NCBI GenBank assembly: GCA_035438805.1
Contig: DAORJA010000019.1
Location: forward strand, 1-16,091
DNA length: 16,091 nucleotides
Direction: 5' to 3'
DNA from: UBA922 sp035438805
GTDB lineage: Bacteria > Patescibacteriota > Patescibacteriia > Magasanikbacterales > UBA922
In this document: positions 1 through 6,539 of the stretch, in pieces
How the letters are laid out: every line of letters begins with the position of its first letter
How positions within the stretch are numbered: position 1 is the stretch's first letter
Notes under the pieces: model-generated
Seen by the model: only the letters and a program-made list of their open reading frames with translations
Database searches by the model: none
What the model was told of the DNA's origin: nothing
Position numbers and translations under genes: made by a program

Positions 1-28
1 TTCATAGTAGTTAAAAAATGAGGACAGA

Positions 29-50
29 AAGCAGCCCGGGTGGGCTGCTT
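29..50 (-). terminator. Hairpin terminator after the small membrane-peptide gene
   Basis: A perfect 9-bp GC-rich stem (29-37 with 42-50) encloses a 4-nt loop, just past the stop codon of the minus-strand micro-gene. Read on the minus strand, only three T follow the stem directly and a run of six T comes about 10 nt later, so the U tract is imperfect. The hairpin could also stop plus-strand transcription entering the window. Confidence 0.55.
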
Positions 51-59
51 CCACTTTTG

Positions 60-188
60 TCACCTTAATGTTAGACGAGGAACAAAGATAAATACTGCGG
101 TTGCAATCATTATCCCTGCTGCTAAATAATAATATACTAAAGAAAACTCAGACTTTACGGCGTCTGTGGCCATATATTTTGGTTGCAT
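60..188 (-). CDS. Putative small single-pass membrane peptide (about 42 aa)
   Basis: I do not recognise a family. The ORF could start at 188 (42 residues) or at an in-frame ATG at 173 (37 residues). The peptide has a short polar N-terminus with acidic and basic residues (ATDAVKSEF), one hydrophobic helix (VYYYLAAGIMIATAVFIFV) and a basic tail (PRLTLR), which suggests a single-pass inner-membrane peptide. The case for a real gene is mainly contextual: a near-consensus sigma-70 promoter lies upstream on the same strand and a strong hairpin lies just after the stop. The frame is open further up to 245, but those codons lie within or upstream of the -10 and cannot be in this transcript. No Shine-Dalgarno sequence is seen. 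The transcript could instead be a small RNA that contains this ORF by chance. Confidence 0.5.
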   Translation of the reverse strand: MQPKYMATDAVKSEFSLVYYYLAAGIMIATAVFIFVPRLTLR

Positions 189-233
189 ATTTTGTTTATT
201 TGTTTTTGTATATTGTATGTTGCAACGTTTTAT

Positions 234-262
234 ACTATACCACAAAAAACACGTTTTGTCAA
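234..262 (-). promoter_or_regulatory. Sigma-70 promoter for the minus-strand micro-gene
   Basis: On the minus strand the -35 is TTGACA (257-262), the spacer is 17 bp, and the -10 is TATAGT (234-239). Transcription should begin near 227, giving a leader of about 39 nt before the ATG at 188. This is one of the best promoter matches in the window, and the only annotated feature it can serve is the small ORF at 60-188. Confidence 0.75.
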
Positions 263-284
263 CCCGGTTTTTTACTGTTTTTTG

Positions 285-313
285 TAGAAAAATTGAAATT
301 TTTCATGTATACT
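285..313 (+). promoter_or_regulatory. Possible promoter of the tyrosine recombinase
   Basis: TAGAAA (285-290), a 17-bp spacer and TATACT (308-313) would start transcription about 23 nt before the recombinase ATG at 343. The -35 matches at 4 of 6 positions. The site is divergent from the micro-gene promoter. Confidence 0.4.
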
Positions 314-342
314 ATGTTGTGCGACACCAAAAATATTTTTTT

Positions 343-1347
343 ATGCCAACATTGTTACAATACAAAACTGATTTCCTCGAACATCTTGAAATTGAAAAAA
401 ATCGTAGTGACAAAACCACTAAAAATTATGATTTTTACCTTAAAAGATTTGTCGAATGGTTTGGCGTAGACAAAAAACCAGAAGCAATTACCTTCGAAGA
501 CATCCGCCAGTATCGTCTCTGGCTCAATCGTCTGATTGATGTTCACGGAGAGCCCTTGAAGAAGAACACACAGAACTATCATTTGATTGCGCTCAGAACA
601 TTCCTCAAATATCTTGCCAAACGAGATATCAAAACTCTCTCAGCAGAAAAAATCGAGCTTATGAAGATGCCTGATCGCGAGGTATCGTTTCTTGATGGGA
701 GTGACTTAAACCGAATTCTTGAAGCTCCGCTTAAAAACATTAACACCAAGAAACTCGAAGCAGAAGGAAGTAAGATTTCTGCTGGACCTACTCTCTTAAT
801 TGCCTATCGAGATAAATCCATCCTTGAATTACTGTTTTCTACCGGCCTTCGCGTATCAGAACTGGTAAAACTCAAAAAAGATGATGTGAATCTGAAGCGT
901 GATGAGTTCACCGTCGTCGGTAAAGGACGTAAAGCACGCGTAGTATTTATGTCTGAGCAAGCAAAGTACTATCTTAAAAAATATCTGGACATGAGAAACG
1001 ATATTCACCCATATCTCTTTATTTCACATGATAAACGAACAAAAAAACATGAAATTGCAAAAAATTCCTCCAAAAAAAGCATTGACGAACCCCTGACGAG
1101 CCGCTCAGTGCAGCGTATAGTCCAAAAACACGCCCGTGAAGCTGGTATAACGAAATCTGTGACTCCTCATACCCTCAGACACTCCTATGCCACTGATTTA
1201 CTGCAAAATGGGGCTGACATTCGCAGTGTACAATCAATGCTCGGACATGCGTCGATTACTACTACCCAGATCTATACCCATATTACTGATAAAGAATTAT
1301 TAAATATTCACAAAAAATTTCACGGGAAAAAGCGAAACGATGATTGA
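343..1347 (+). CDS. xerC: Tyrosine recombinase, XerC/XerD family
   Basis: This 334-residue site-specific recombinase probably resolves chromosome dimers. It has an N-terminal SAM-like core-binding domain (about residues 1-110, with NRSDKTTKNYDFYLKRF typical of Xer proteins) and a C-terminal catalytic domain. All six catalytic residues are visible: R170 (STGLRVSEL), K194 (VGKGRKAR), H276 and R279 (HTLRHSYAT), H302 (LGHAS) and nucleophile Y311 (YTH). The frame is open upstream to 166, but the upstream residues are hydrophobic and unlike Xer, and the ATG at 343 gives the family's normal length of about 300 or slightly more. No Shine-Dalgarno is seen. It is a single-gene unit whose stop codon overlaps the tRNA-Arg promoter. 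Residues 140-155 carry a small charged insertion. The archaeal-type XerA label or an integrase role cannot be excluded, but no element ends are visible. Confidence 0.9.
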   Translation: MPTLLQYKTDFLEHLEIEKNRSDKTTKNYDFYLKRFVEWFGVDKKPEAITFEDIRQYRLWLNRLIDVHGEPLKKNTQNYHLIALRTFLKYLAKRDIKTLSAEKIELMKMPDREVSFLDGSDLNRILEAPLKNINTKKLEAEGSKISAGPTLLIAYRDKSILELLFSTGLRVSELVKLKKDDVNLKRDEFTVVGKGRKARVVFMSEQAKYYLKKYLDMRNDIHPYLFISHDKRTKKHEIAKNSSKKSIDEPLTSRSVQRIVQKHAREAGITKSVTPHTLRHSYATDLLQNGADIRSVQSMLGHASITTTQIYTHITDKELLNIHKKFHGKKRNDD

Positions 1348-1372
1348 CAAAATGGCTTTTTCAGATTACACT
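1344..1372 (+). promoter_or_regulatory. Promoter of tRNA-Arg overlapping the recombinase stop codon
   Basis: TTGACA (1344-1349), a 17-bp spacer and TACACT (1367-1372) place a start near 1379, a few bases before the mature tRNA. The TGA stop of the recombinase (1345-1347) lies inside the -35 hexamer. Confidence 0.7.
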
Positions 1373-1385
1373 CTCCGAACGTTAT

Positions 1386-1457
1386 GGGCCCATAGTTCAA
1401 TGGATAGAACACCAGCCTTCTAAGCTGGTTATGCAGGTTCGATTCCTGCTGGGCCCA
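1386..1457 (+). tRNA. tRNA-Arg (anticodon UCU)
   Basis: The cloverleaf is complete: a 7-bp acceptor stem (GGGCCCA with TGGGCCC), D stem GTTC/GAAC, anticodon stem CCAGC/GCTGG around loop CTTCTAA with anticodon TCT, and T stem GCAGG/CCTGC around TTCGATT. The discriminator base is A at 1457. CCA is not encoded, so CCA-adding enzyme is needed. The gene has its own promoter and terminator. Confidence 0.95.
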
Positions 1458-1469
1458 CACATAAATACT

Positions 1470-1491
1470 CCGCCGTTTTGGCGGTTTTTTT
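1470..1491 (+). terminator. Intrinsic terminator after tRNA-Arg
   Basis: A 5-bp GC stem (CCGCC 1470-1474, GGCGG 1480-1484) with a GTTTT loop is followed directly by seven T. It lies 12 nt after the tRNA. Confidence 0.85.
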
Positions 1492-1568
1492 ATGATTACC
1501 TCTTGCATTTACACATATTTTACGCAATACTATCTGCAGTTCCCTGATTATTATTAAACATACAGCTT

Positions 1569-2303
1569 ATGTTGGGAGTTTTACCGGTAATCCTATTTAT
1601 CTTGTTGATTAGCATTCGACAGGTAAATCAATACCAAAGGGGTGTTAAATTTCAGTTGGGTAAGTATACAAAGATAGTTGAACCAGGATGGAGAATAGTA
1701 TTCCCTATTATTCAGAGCATGCAAAAAGTGGATATCCGAACCAAAGCAGTGGACGTTCCTTACCAGGAAGCAATTACTAAAGATAATGTGTCAGCCAAAA
1801 TCAATGCGGTAATCTATTATCGTGTTGCAGATGCTGCAAAGGCGATACTAGAGGTAGAGAACTTCTGGTTTGCTGTGTCCCAACTTGCACAAACTACTAT
1901 GCGAAATGTAGTTGGTCAGCTTGAGCTTGACGAATTGCTTGCCCGACGTGAAGAAGCTGCTAAAAAAATTCGTGAAATTATCGATGTCGCAACTGATGTG
2001 TGGGGTATAAAAGTTGAGACTGTTGAATTGAAAGATATTACTCTTCCTGACGATATGCAGCGTGTGATTGCAAAACAAGCTGAAGCTGAACGTGAAAAAC
2101 GATCAGTTATTATCAAAGCTGAAGGAGAAATTGCAGCCGCAGAAAATATTGCAAAGGCAGCCCGGATGCTTTCTGATGCTCCAGGTGCTCTTCACCTCCG
2201 TACTCTTAGTACAATCAACGATGTAAGCTCAGACCAATCAAATACCATCATCTTTGCCGTACCGCTCGAGGTGTTACGCTCTTTTGAACGTGGAGGTAAG
2301 TAA
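1569..2303 (+). CDS. Slipin/stomatin-like SPFH (band 7) membrane protein
   Basis: This 244-residue protein has an N-terminal hydrophobic anchor (about residues 1-16), then an SPFH/band-7 domain starting at VNQYQRGVKFQLGKY. Slipin hallmarks follow: EPGWRIVFPI, VDIRTKAVDVPYQE, KDNVSAKINAVIYYRV, then a charged, Ala/Glu-rich coiled-coil stretch (AKQAEAEREKRSVIIKAEGE). The family forms ring-like oligomers in the inner membrane linked to membrane microdomains and protein quality control. A nearby NfeD partner is usual, but none is seen here. An in-frame TGA lies eight codons before the ATG, which supports this start. The promoter is unclear: the best match nearby is a weak TTGCAT with an AATACT box around 1503-1531. 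A perfect 10-bp hairpin follows, so it is probably a single-gene unit. Confidence 0.9.
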   Translation: MLGVLPVILFILLISIRQVNQYQRGVKFQLGKYTKIVEPGWRIVFPIIQSMQKVDIRTKAVDVPYQEAITKDNVSAKINAVIYYRVADAAKAILEVENFWFAVSQLAQTTMRNVVGQLELDELLARREEAAKKIREIIDVATDVWGIKVETVELKDITLPDDMQRVIAKQAEAEREKRSVIIKAEGEIAAAENIAKAARMLSDAPGALHLRTLSTINDVSSDQSNTIIFAVPLEVLRSFERGGK

Positions 2304-2320
2304 TTCTCACGATACACACA

Positions 2321-2347
2321 TAAAAGCCCCTTCAATAGGGGCTTTTA
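2321..2347. terminator. Bidirectional hairpin terminator after the slipin gene
   Basis: A perfect 10-bp stem (TAAAAGCCCC 2321-2330 with GGGGCTTTTA 2338-2347) has a 7-nt loop. The A and T runs are built into the stem, so it can act on both strands. It starts 17 nt after the slipin stop codon. Confidence 0.85.
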
Positions 2348-2361
2348 TGATATAGTATGGA

Positions 2362-2391
2362 TTGACAAATAGCACAAGATTCAGGTATACT
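2362..2391 (+). promoter_or_regulatory. Promoter of tRNA-His
   Basis: TTGACA (2362-2367), an 18-bp spacer and TATACT (2386-2391) put the start near 2398, leaving a 5' leader of about 30 nt to be removed by RNase P. Confidence 0.8.
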
Positions 2392-2429
2392 CTTCTTCAC
2401 ATTACATACCCTCGTAACAGATGTAGAGG

Positions 2430-2501
2430 GGTGGCTATGGTGTAGTGGTAACACAGAGGTTTGTGGTACCTTTATCACGGGTTCGATCCCCGTTAGCCAC
2501 C
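2430..2501 (+). tRNA. tRNA-His (anticodon GUG)
   Basis: The acceptor stem GTGGCTA/TAGCCAC is extended by an encoded G-1 (2430) opposite C73 (2501), the identity pair of bacterial tRNA-His. The D stem is GTGT/ACAC. The anticodon stem GAGGT/ACCTT surrounds loop TTGTGGT with anticodon GTG. The T arm contains GGTTCGATCC. The bases after C73 are CCTT, so CCA is not encoded. Confidence 0.95.
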
Positions 2502-2533
2502 CCTTTGTATCGGTTATCCGTATATGCATAAAC

Positions 2534-2560
2534 CGCCACCTCATGGCGTTTTATTGTTTA
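2534..2560 (+). terminator. Intrinsic terminator after tRNA-His
   Basis: Stem CGCCA (2534-2538) pairs with TGGCG (2544-2548), has a 5-nt loop, and is followed by a T-rich tract (TTTTATTGTTT). It lies about 30 nt after the tRNA and before the glycosyltransferase. Confidence 0.7.
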
Positions 2561-2571
2561 TGAAACTCCGG

Positions 2572-2577
2572 TATACT
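2572..2577 (+). promoter_or_regulatory. Possible -10 element of the glycosyltransferase gene
   Basis: A TATACT box lies 17 nt before the ATG, in a GG-TATACT context like that of the tRNA-His promoter. No convincing -35 sits at the right distance. Confidence 0.35.
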
Positions 2578-2594
2578 ACCGACATACGTTTTAT

Positions 2595-3716
2595 ATGCCC
2601 CACACACGTAAAAAAATACTCATTGTTTCCCTTTCTGCAGGCTCAGGCCATATCCAAACCGCCAAAGCTCTTGAAAGAAATGCTCTCCTAAACTTTCCTC
2701 AACTTCAATGTAGGCATATTGATATTGCTGATTACATTACGCCTTTACTCAAAAAAACCACAGTTGAAGGGTATGATTTTCTCGTATCACATCTTCCTAA
2801 AGTCTGGTCTGGATTATTCCGTATCTCTGACAACAAAGCATTTATCAAAACCTACCACGCATTTACTGATTATCTAAAAATGCTCAATTCATTTGAATTT
2901 CTTCATGAAGTAGAGAAGTTTAACCCTGACCACATTGTTACCACTCATTTTCTACCCTCAGAAATTTTGGTACACGCCATGAAAAAACGAAGTAAAGCCG
3001 TTCCTATCACTCAAATTATTACTGACTACAGTGTGCACCCTATTATGGTTGTAAAAGGCATTTCCGAGTACGTGGTCAGCACATCAGAGATGAAAGAAGA
3101 GCTCATCCATACATATAAAGTTTCTCCTGCACATATACACCAATTTGGAATTCCAATTGATCCTGTCTTTTATGGTACACAATCACTTGAGCATATACAA
3201 TTAAAATATCATCTACCTCACAACAAACCTCTTATACTACTTCTTTCAGGCGGCAGCGGACTCATGGAACTTACTGACATTATTGAAGAACTATTTGATA
3301 AACTTACGATCCCCTTTACGCTCGTGGCAGTGACGGGAAAAAATAAAAAAATGTTCAACCGTATTTCAAAACTTGCTCCACCAAAATATATTTCATACGT
3401 ACCACTTGGCTGGACTGATGACATATCATCACTTATGAAACTAGCTTCTGTTGTTGTAAGCAAACCCGGAGGGCTCACTACGACAGAATGCACGGTGTCT
3501 CAGGTACCGCTCATTGCAATTCATCCCATTCCAGGACAAGAAGATTTTAATATTGAATATTTGAAAAAAAATCATCTTGGTGACCATGCAAAAACTCCCA
3601 CGGACATCATCCCATTGATTACTAAATACCTTTCACACAGTCAGGTAAAAAAAGACTGCACACAAGTGCAGTCTGGCACACAATTACTTGAATTTATTAC
3701 CAAATTAAAATCTTAG
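2595..3716 (+). CDS. GT28 glycosyltransferase, diacylglycerol glucosyltransferase/MGDG synthase-like
   Basis: This 373-residue GT-B enzyme probably moves a sugar from a UDP-sugar to a membrane lipid on the inner face of the membrane. The N-terminal domain opens with ILIVSLSAGSGHIQTAKAL, whose GSGH (residues 16-19) is the mark of the MGDG-synthase/UgtP acceptor domain. The C-terminal nucleotide-binding domain has LLLSGGSGLMEL and the UDP-sugar motif SKPGGLTTTE (residues 289-298). The length fits processive diacylglycerol glucosyltransferases (about 370-400). Acceptor and product cannot be read from sequence, and a MurG-like role is less likely given the GSGH domain. The gene converges with the pilin operon, leaving 25 bp between stop codons, and its last 70 bp contain the apparent terminator of that operon. 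UDP-glucose could come from the GalU encoded at 11430-12266. Confidence 0.85.
   Translation: MPHTRKKILIVSLSAGSGHIQTAKALERNALLNFPQLQCRHIDIADYITPLLKKTTVEGYDFLVSHLPKVWSGLFRISDNKAFIKTYHAFTDYLKMLNSFEFLHEVEKFNPDHIVTTHFLPSEILVHAMKKRSKAVPITQIITDYSVHPIMVVKGISEYVVSTSEMKEELIHTYKVSPAHIHQFGIPIDPVFYGTQSLEHIQLKYHLPHNKPLILLLSGGSGLMELTDIIEELFDKLTIPFTLVAVTGKNKKMFNRISKLAPPKYISYVPLGWTDDISSLMKLASVVVSKPGGLTTTECTVSQVPLIAIHPIPGQEDFNIEYLKKNHLGDHAKTPTDIIPLITKYLSHSQVKKDCTQVQSGTQLLEFITKLKS
3646..3673 (-). terminator. Intrinsic terminator of the pilin operon, embedded in the glycosyltransferase gene
   Basis: On the minus strand a perfect 8-bp stem (3654-3661 with 3666-3673, GACTGCAC/GTGCAGTC) with a 4-nt loop is followed at once by seven T (3653 down to 3647). 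It lies about 70 nt past the last pilin stop codon, inside the coding region of the opposing gene. Confidence 0.8.
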
Positions 3717-3741
3717 TCTACGTACACGTAGTATAAGGCCG

Positions 3742-4212
3742 TTAGTTTTGTTGAATCTGTATTGGCTCAGTATATCCGGAAGACATGGGATTATTGATAC
3801 TATCGTAGAGGCCCATGTATATAAAGTACGTAATGCTGTAGGCTCCGAGTATCACTGCAACGCCTGTCACACAATACATTAAGATTTTTTTTCCCGTCTC
3901 GATTTTTTCTTCATTACCGCTCGATGTCATGATGATAAAGCCTGCATAGAGTGCGAGAACCACAGCAATTATTCCTATCACACCTAAAAATGTTTTAATT
4001 AGTCGTGCGACCAAGACGCGAGGATCGCTATACGTTAATTTTCCACCTTTATCTCCGCTGAATGCATTTAACTGCGCTTCCATTTCTGAACCCTGAAATT
4101 GTCCTGGCGTTTGAGTGGAAGGATTGGTAGCAAAAGCAAACCTGGGCATGGTCGAAAAGAATACGCTCATCAATAATATCCCACCCACTAATATATTTTT
4201 TGTTTTGCTCAT
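3742..4212 (-). CDS. VirB2/TrbC-like two-helix pilin, last gene of the operon
   Basis: This 156-residue protein has a signal peptide (about 1-29, ending RFAFAT), a short exported segment, TM1 (about 71-95), a cytoplasmic loop with TSSGNEEKIETGKK, TM2 (about 110-135) and a 20-residue tail. This is the layout of VirB2/TrbC pilins and of the T4SS-pilin family common in Patescibacteria. The core YAGFIIMTSSGNEE matches ten other proteins here. The segment before TM1 (SDPRVLVARLIKTFLG) resembles those of the pilins at 4228, 6540 and 7106 (ED/TD-x-R). It is the most divergent in the loop, lacking the W-M-T-A-R/G consensus. It is the operon's distal gene, 15 nt after the previous one, and is followed by the terminator at 3646-3673. 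Whether it is a polymer-forming subunit is unknown. Confidence 0.85.
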   Translation of the reverse strand: MSKTKNILVGGILLMSVFFSTMPRFAFATNPSTQTPGQFQGSEMEAQLNAFSGDKGGKLTYSDPRVLVARLIKTFLGVIGIIAVVLALYAGFIIMTSSGNEEKIETGKKILMYCVTGVAVILGAYSITYFIYMGLYDSINNPMSSGYTEPIQIQQN

Positions 4213-4227
4213 ATGTATATTTTAAAC

Positions 4228-4641
4228 CTATTGCTGACCTGCAGTTTCTGCAATAATGCGGCTCGTCACAAAACTAGTAATACTATATGCCGACAGAATA
4301 ATAATAAGCCCAATAACTGCATAGCTAATAATTTTTTTTGCTTTTGACACATTCTCTTCATTCCCTGCAGCTGTAAAAATCAAAAATCCGGCATATACGA
4401 CTAGCACCACAAACACAATCCCCAAAAGCGATAGTACCAACTGAATTCCCTTAGCTACGGTAATACGAATATCCTGAGCTTCAGTACCATATCCTGCAGC
4501 CTGTGACCCAGCGTTCAATTGTCCCATAATGTCTGGTGCTGTACTGGTCGCAAGTACTCCGGATGGTAAAAAAATTGACACACCAAGGATTAAGGATGTG
4601 ACGAATAGTAAATGTGCAGCTACTTGTTTCATTTTGAACAT
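4228..4641 (-). CDS. VirB2/TrbC-like two-helix pilin
   Basis: This 137-residue protein has a signal peptide (about 1-31, GVLAT), a 35-residue exported segment, TM1 (about 66-90), loop TAAGNEENVSKAKK and TM2 (about 103-127). It ends with a short polar tail, SRIIAETAGQQ. The pilin core YAGFLIFTAAGNEE and AYSITSF are clear. The start could be 4641 (MFKMKQ) or an internal ATG at 4632 (MKQVAA); both keep the signal peptide. It is 5 nt after the upstream pilin and 15 nt before the next gene, so the genes are co-transcribed. No Cys residues are present, in contrast to several paralogues. Confidence 0.85.
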   Translation of the reverse strand: MFKMKQVAAHLLFVTSLILGVSIFLPSGVLATSTAPDIMGQLNAGSQAAGYGTEAQDIRITVAKGIQLVLSLLGIVFVVLVVYAGFLIFTAAGNEENVSKAKKIISYAVIGLIIILSAYSITSFVTSRIIAETAGQQ

Positions 4642-4646
4642 AGTTT

Positions 4647-5069
4647 TTACGGCGTTGTCGCAGGTGTCTCGGTAGTTGGTGTATTTACTGACCCCTCAAG
4701 TACTCGAGGTACCACAAATCTCGTGATACTGTACGCTGCCATGAGAATGATGAGCCCAATTACTGATCGCCCAATAATATTTTTTGCTTTAGTAACTTGT
4801 TCATCTTCACCCCGGGCTGTCATCCAGAGGTAGCCTGCGTATACGATGAGCACCGTAAATAGCACACCTAATATTGAAAATAATACGGTGATAATGCGCC
4901 CGATATTTTCCGCCAATGTTGTCTCTGTTGCTCGTACAAACCCTGCTTGTGTTCCTGCTTTGTGCACATCCTCAATACCCAAATTCTGAGCATACACCGT
5001 TGAACCAAATGTTCCAACAAATAACAGTGCCGTTATTAATAAAACTTTTATTGCTATGAGTTTTTTCAT
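4647..5069 (-). CDS. VirB2/TrbC-like two-helix pilin with Thr/Pro tail
   Basis: This 140-residue protein has a signal peptide ending near residue 27 (STVYA|QN), TM1 (about 58-82), loop TARGEDEQVTKAK and TM2 (about 100-122). The C-terminal tail is unusual, rich in Thr and Pro (NTPTTETPATTP), and could be a glycosylated or flexible exposed stretch. The loop TARGEDEQV is shared with the next paralogue (5071-5466), and the DNA encoding it is also alike, suggesting a recent tandem duplication. An upstream in-frame ATG at 5114 would overlap the previous gene; the start at 5069, one base after that gene's stop codon, gives a clean MKK signal peptide and is preferred. Confidence 0.85.
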   Translation of the reverse strand: MKKLIAIKVLLITALLFVGTFGSTVYAQNLGIEDVHKAGTQAGFVRATETTLAENIGRIITVLFSILGVLFTVLIVYAGYLWMTARGEDEQVTKAKNIIGRSVIGLIILMAAYSITRFVVPRVLEGSVNTPTTETPATTP

Positions 5070-5070
5070 A

Positions 5071-5466
5071 TTATTGGCCGCTAAATCGTGACGTGATAAA
5101 TACAGTAATCGCATATGAGGATACTACGATAAATAAACCCATAATTGATGATTTGATAATCTCTTTTGCTTTTGACACTTGTTCGTCCTCTCCCCGTGCA
5201 GTCATCCAGAGATACCCCGCATACACAGTAAGAACCAAAAATATAATACCTACCAGACTAAGTACTGTCTTTATTACATTTCCGACTACTGCTGATAAGT
5301 CAGTCGGCACATTTCCTCCAATGCCTTTTTGCAAATTTTGTAAATTATCATCTGCGTTGCCGAGGTTTTCATTTCCCCCCATGACTCGACTAGGTAATGC
5401 AACAATACTGAGTGTTAATAACACTACTCGAGTCCAAATTTTTTTTACAGTACTAATGATTTTCAT
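5071..5466 (-). CDS. VirB2/TrbC-like two-helix pilin
   Basis: This 131-residue protein has an N-terminal signal segment (about 1-30), a Gly/Asn-rich exported segment (GGNENLGNADDNLQ), TM1 (about 64-88), loop TARGEDEQVSKAK and TM2 (about 104-126), ending in SRFSGQ. The frame is open up to 5679, but that would read through the upstream pilin gene. The ATG at 5466 gives the family's normal length and lies 14 nt after the preceding stop. It is the closest relative of the 4647-5069 protein (YAGYLWMTARGEDEQV identical in both). Confidence 0.85.
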   Translation of the reverse strand: MKIISTVKKIWTRVVLLTLSIVALPSRVMGGNENLGNADDNLQNLQKGIGGNVPTDLSAVVGNVIKTVLSLVGIIFLVLTVYAGYLWMTARGEDEQVSKAKEIIKSSIMGLFIVVSSYAITVFITSRFSGQ

Positions 5467-5480
5467 AAATTTTTCAATTA

Positions 5481-5867
5481 CTATCCGAAGTTGATTGCAT
5501 TTGTTATAAATGAGGTAATTGCATATCCACTTACGGTAATGATAAGACCAATAGTAGCTGCGATCAGAGTCTGACGCGATTTTGCAATTTTTTCTTCTTC
5601 TCCACGTGCGAGGAACCATGTGATCCCGGCATATAGCGTAAGGACAAAGAAAAGTAACCCCAATATTCCAAACAACCATTGCGCAACTGACCCGATATAC
5701 GTAGCTACTTCATTCTTTGGAAGTCCTGTCGGAGTGACTGCGGACTCAAGTGCTGCCCCCGCATCTTCAATAGTTTTTTTAGCTTGTGCGATATTCCATC
5801 TAAGAAAAAAAGAAATGAGAAATATAAAGATTGATGCTATTATCCTTTTTCCTCTTATATCTTTCAT
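5481..5867 (-). CDS. VirB2/TrbC-like two-helix pilin
   Basis: This 128-residue protein is the shortest paralogue. It has a basic N-terminus (KDIRGKR), a signal peptide cleaved near residue 29 (IAQA|KK), a short exported segment and TM1 (about 62-86). The loop is LARGEEEKIAKSRQ and TM2 is about 100-123, ending in NAINFG. Its segment before TM1 (VAQWLFGILG) matches that of the large pilin-like protein at 8092-9249 (VANWLFGIIA) better than those of its direct neighbours. It sits mid-operon, with gaps of 33 nt upstream and 14 nt downstream. Confidence 0.85.
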   Translation of the reverse strand: MKDIRGKRIIASIFIFLISFFLRWNIAQAKKTIEDAGAALESAVTPTGLPKNEVATYIGSVAQWLFGILGLLFFVLTLYAGITWFLARGEEEKIAKSRQTLIAATIGLIITVSGYAITSFITNAINFG

Positions 5868-5900
5868 AATTTTCTTGGACTTTTTTTAGATTCTTTTTCG

Positions 5901-6527
5901 TCAAGTTTTAGCCGCGATACATGCTGCTTCTGTATCGAACAAAGGGTTCGGACAGCCACCACCTGATCCTTGATTACAAGTTTTTTTGTCTTCACTAAGA
6001 CACCATTTCCCACCTATAGCAGCATTACAAAGTGCTTCTGTGTCAAAGAGTTGAGAACAACCACCACCTGATCCTTGATTACAAGTGCTGCCATTAAGAC
6101 ACCATTTTAAAGCTGTATCATTCCCTCCGATATCTCCTGAATTATTCGATTGATTACCACCAGTATTTCTCCCAAGCTTAAACACAAAATTCGTAAGGGC
6201 GTATGCTCCGATAACAATAATGATACCAATAGTTGCTGCAATAATCGTATTCAAGGCTTTTTCGGTAGTTTCTGAGCTTCCACGTGCCGTCATCCAGAGA
6301 ATACCTCCGTACAGTACAAGTACAAAGAATAAGACTGAAATCATTGAAAGCAAGGTACCAATGATGTTCCCGGCAATGGTTGGAACATCATCTCCATAAG
6401 TATCGAGTTTTGCTGCTTCTGCAGTAGCCTTGAGACCAAAGCTCTCATCTGCCAGCACTATTTTTGTTCCCAAAATAAAAATTGAAAATGCTGCTATCAA
6501 GCCGATGATTACATACACTTTTTTCAT
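5901..6527 (-). CDS. VirB2-like pilin with duplicated Cys-rich C-terminal module
   Basis: This 208-residue protein has a signal peptide (about 1-26, IVLA|DE), a short exported segment, TM1 (about 54-79), loop TARGSSETTEKAL and TM2 (about 93-117). A Gly/Asn linker (residues 121-139) follows. The C-terminal 70 residues are two copies of a four-Cys module: C143, C149, C157, C167 and C176, C184, C192, C203. The shared spine is KWCL...TCNQGSGGGC...LFDTEA-C. By topology this tail lies outside the cytoplasmic membrane, where disulfides could form. A similar module occurs in the ectodomain of the 10664-11404 protein. At the DNA level the copies share a 26-bp identical stretch at a 105-bp period, so the duplication is recent. 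The gene is 12 nt after its upstream neighbour in the operon. Confidence 0.85.
   Translation of the reverse strand: MKKVYVIIGLIAAFSIFILGTKIVLADESFGLKATAEAAKLDTYGDDVPTIAGNIIGTLLSMISVLFFVLVLYGGILWMTARGSSETTEKALNTIIAATIGIIIVIGAYALTNFVFKLGRNTGGNQSNNSGDIGGNDTALKWCLNGSTCNQGSGGGCSQLFDTEALCNAAIGGKWCLSEDKKTCNQGSGGGCPNPLFDTEAACIAAKT
5956..5981. repeat. 26-bp direct repeat, copy 1 (Cys module duplication)
   Basis: This 26-bp stretch is identical to 6061-6086 at an offset of 105 bp (35 codons). It encodes the TCNQGSGGG part of the second Cys module on the minus strand. It is in frame, so copy number could change by slippage or recombination without breaking the gene. Confidence 0.85.
6061..6086. repeat. 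26-bp direct repeat, copy 2 (Cys module duplication)
   Basis: This is the second copy of the repeat at 5956-5981. It encodes the TCNQGSGGG part of the first Cys module. Flanking sequence is similar but diverged. Confidence 0.85.
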
Positions 6528-6539
6528 AACAAAAAATGA

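Noticed and set aside
1..5. Possible ATG start of a minus-strand gene leaving the window (ttcat).
   Set aside because: Only five bases are available; nothing supports a coding call.
166..342. Upstream in-frame extension of the tyrosine recombinase (start at 166).
   Set aside because: The extra 59 residues are hydrophobic and Cys/Phe-rich, unlike any Xer N-terminus, and the region holds divergent promoters. The ATG at 343 gives a normal-length protein.
343..1457. Tyrosine recombinase next to tRNA-Arg as an integrated element with an attachment site.
   Set aside because: No repeat of the tRNA 3' end is visible elsewhere in the window, the tRNA has its own promoter and terminator, and the recombinase looks like a housekeeping Xer.
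3718..3731. Hairpin CTACG/CGTAG between the convergent stop codons as a shared terminator.
   Set aside because: The stem is only 5 bp and no T run follows on either strand. The hairpin at 3646-3673 is far better for the minus strand.
5467..5679. Long upstream extension of the 5071 pilin to 5679.
   Set aside because: It would overlap the previous pilin gene by about 200 bp in another frame and remove the signal peptide from the N-terminus. The internal ATG at 5466 fits the family.
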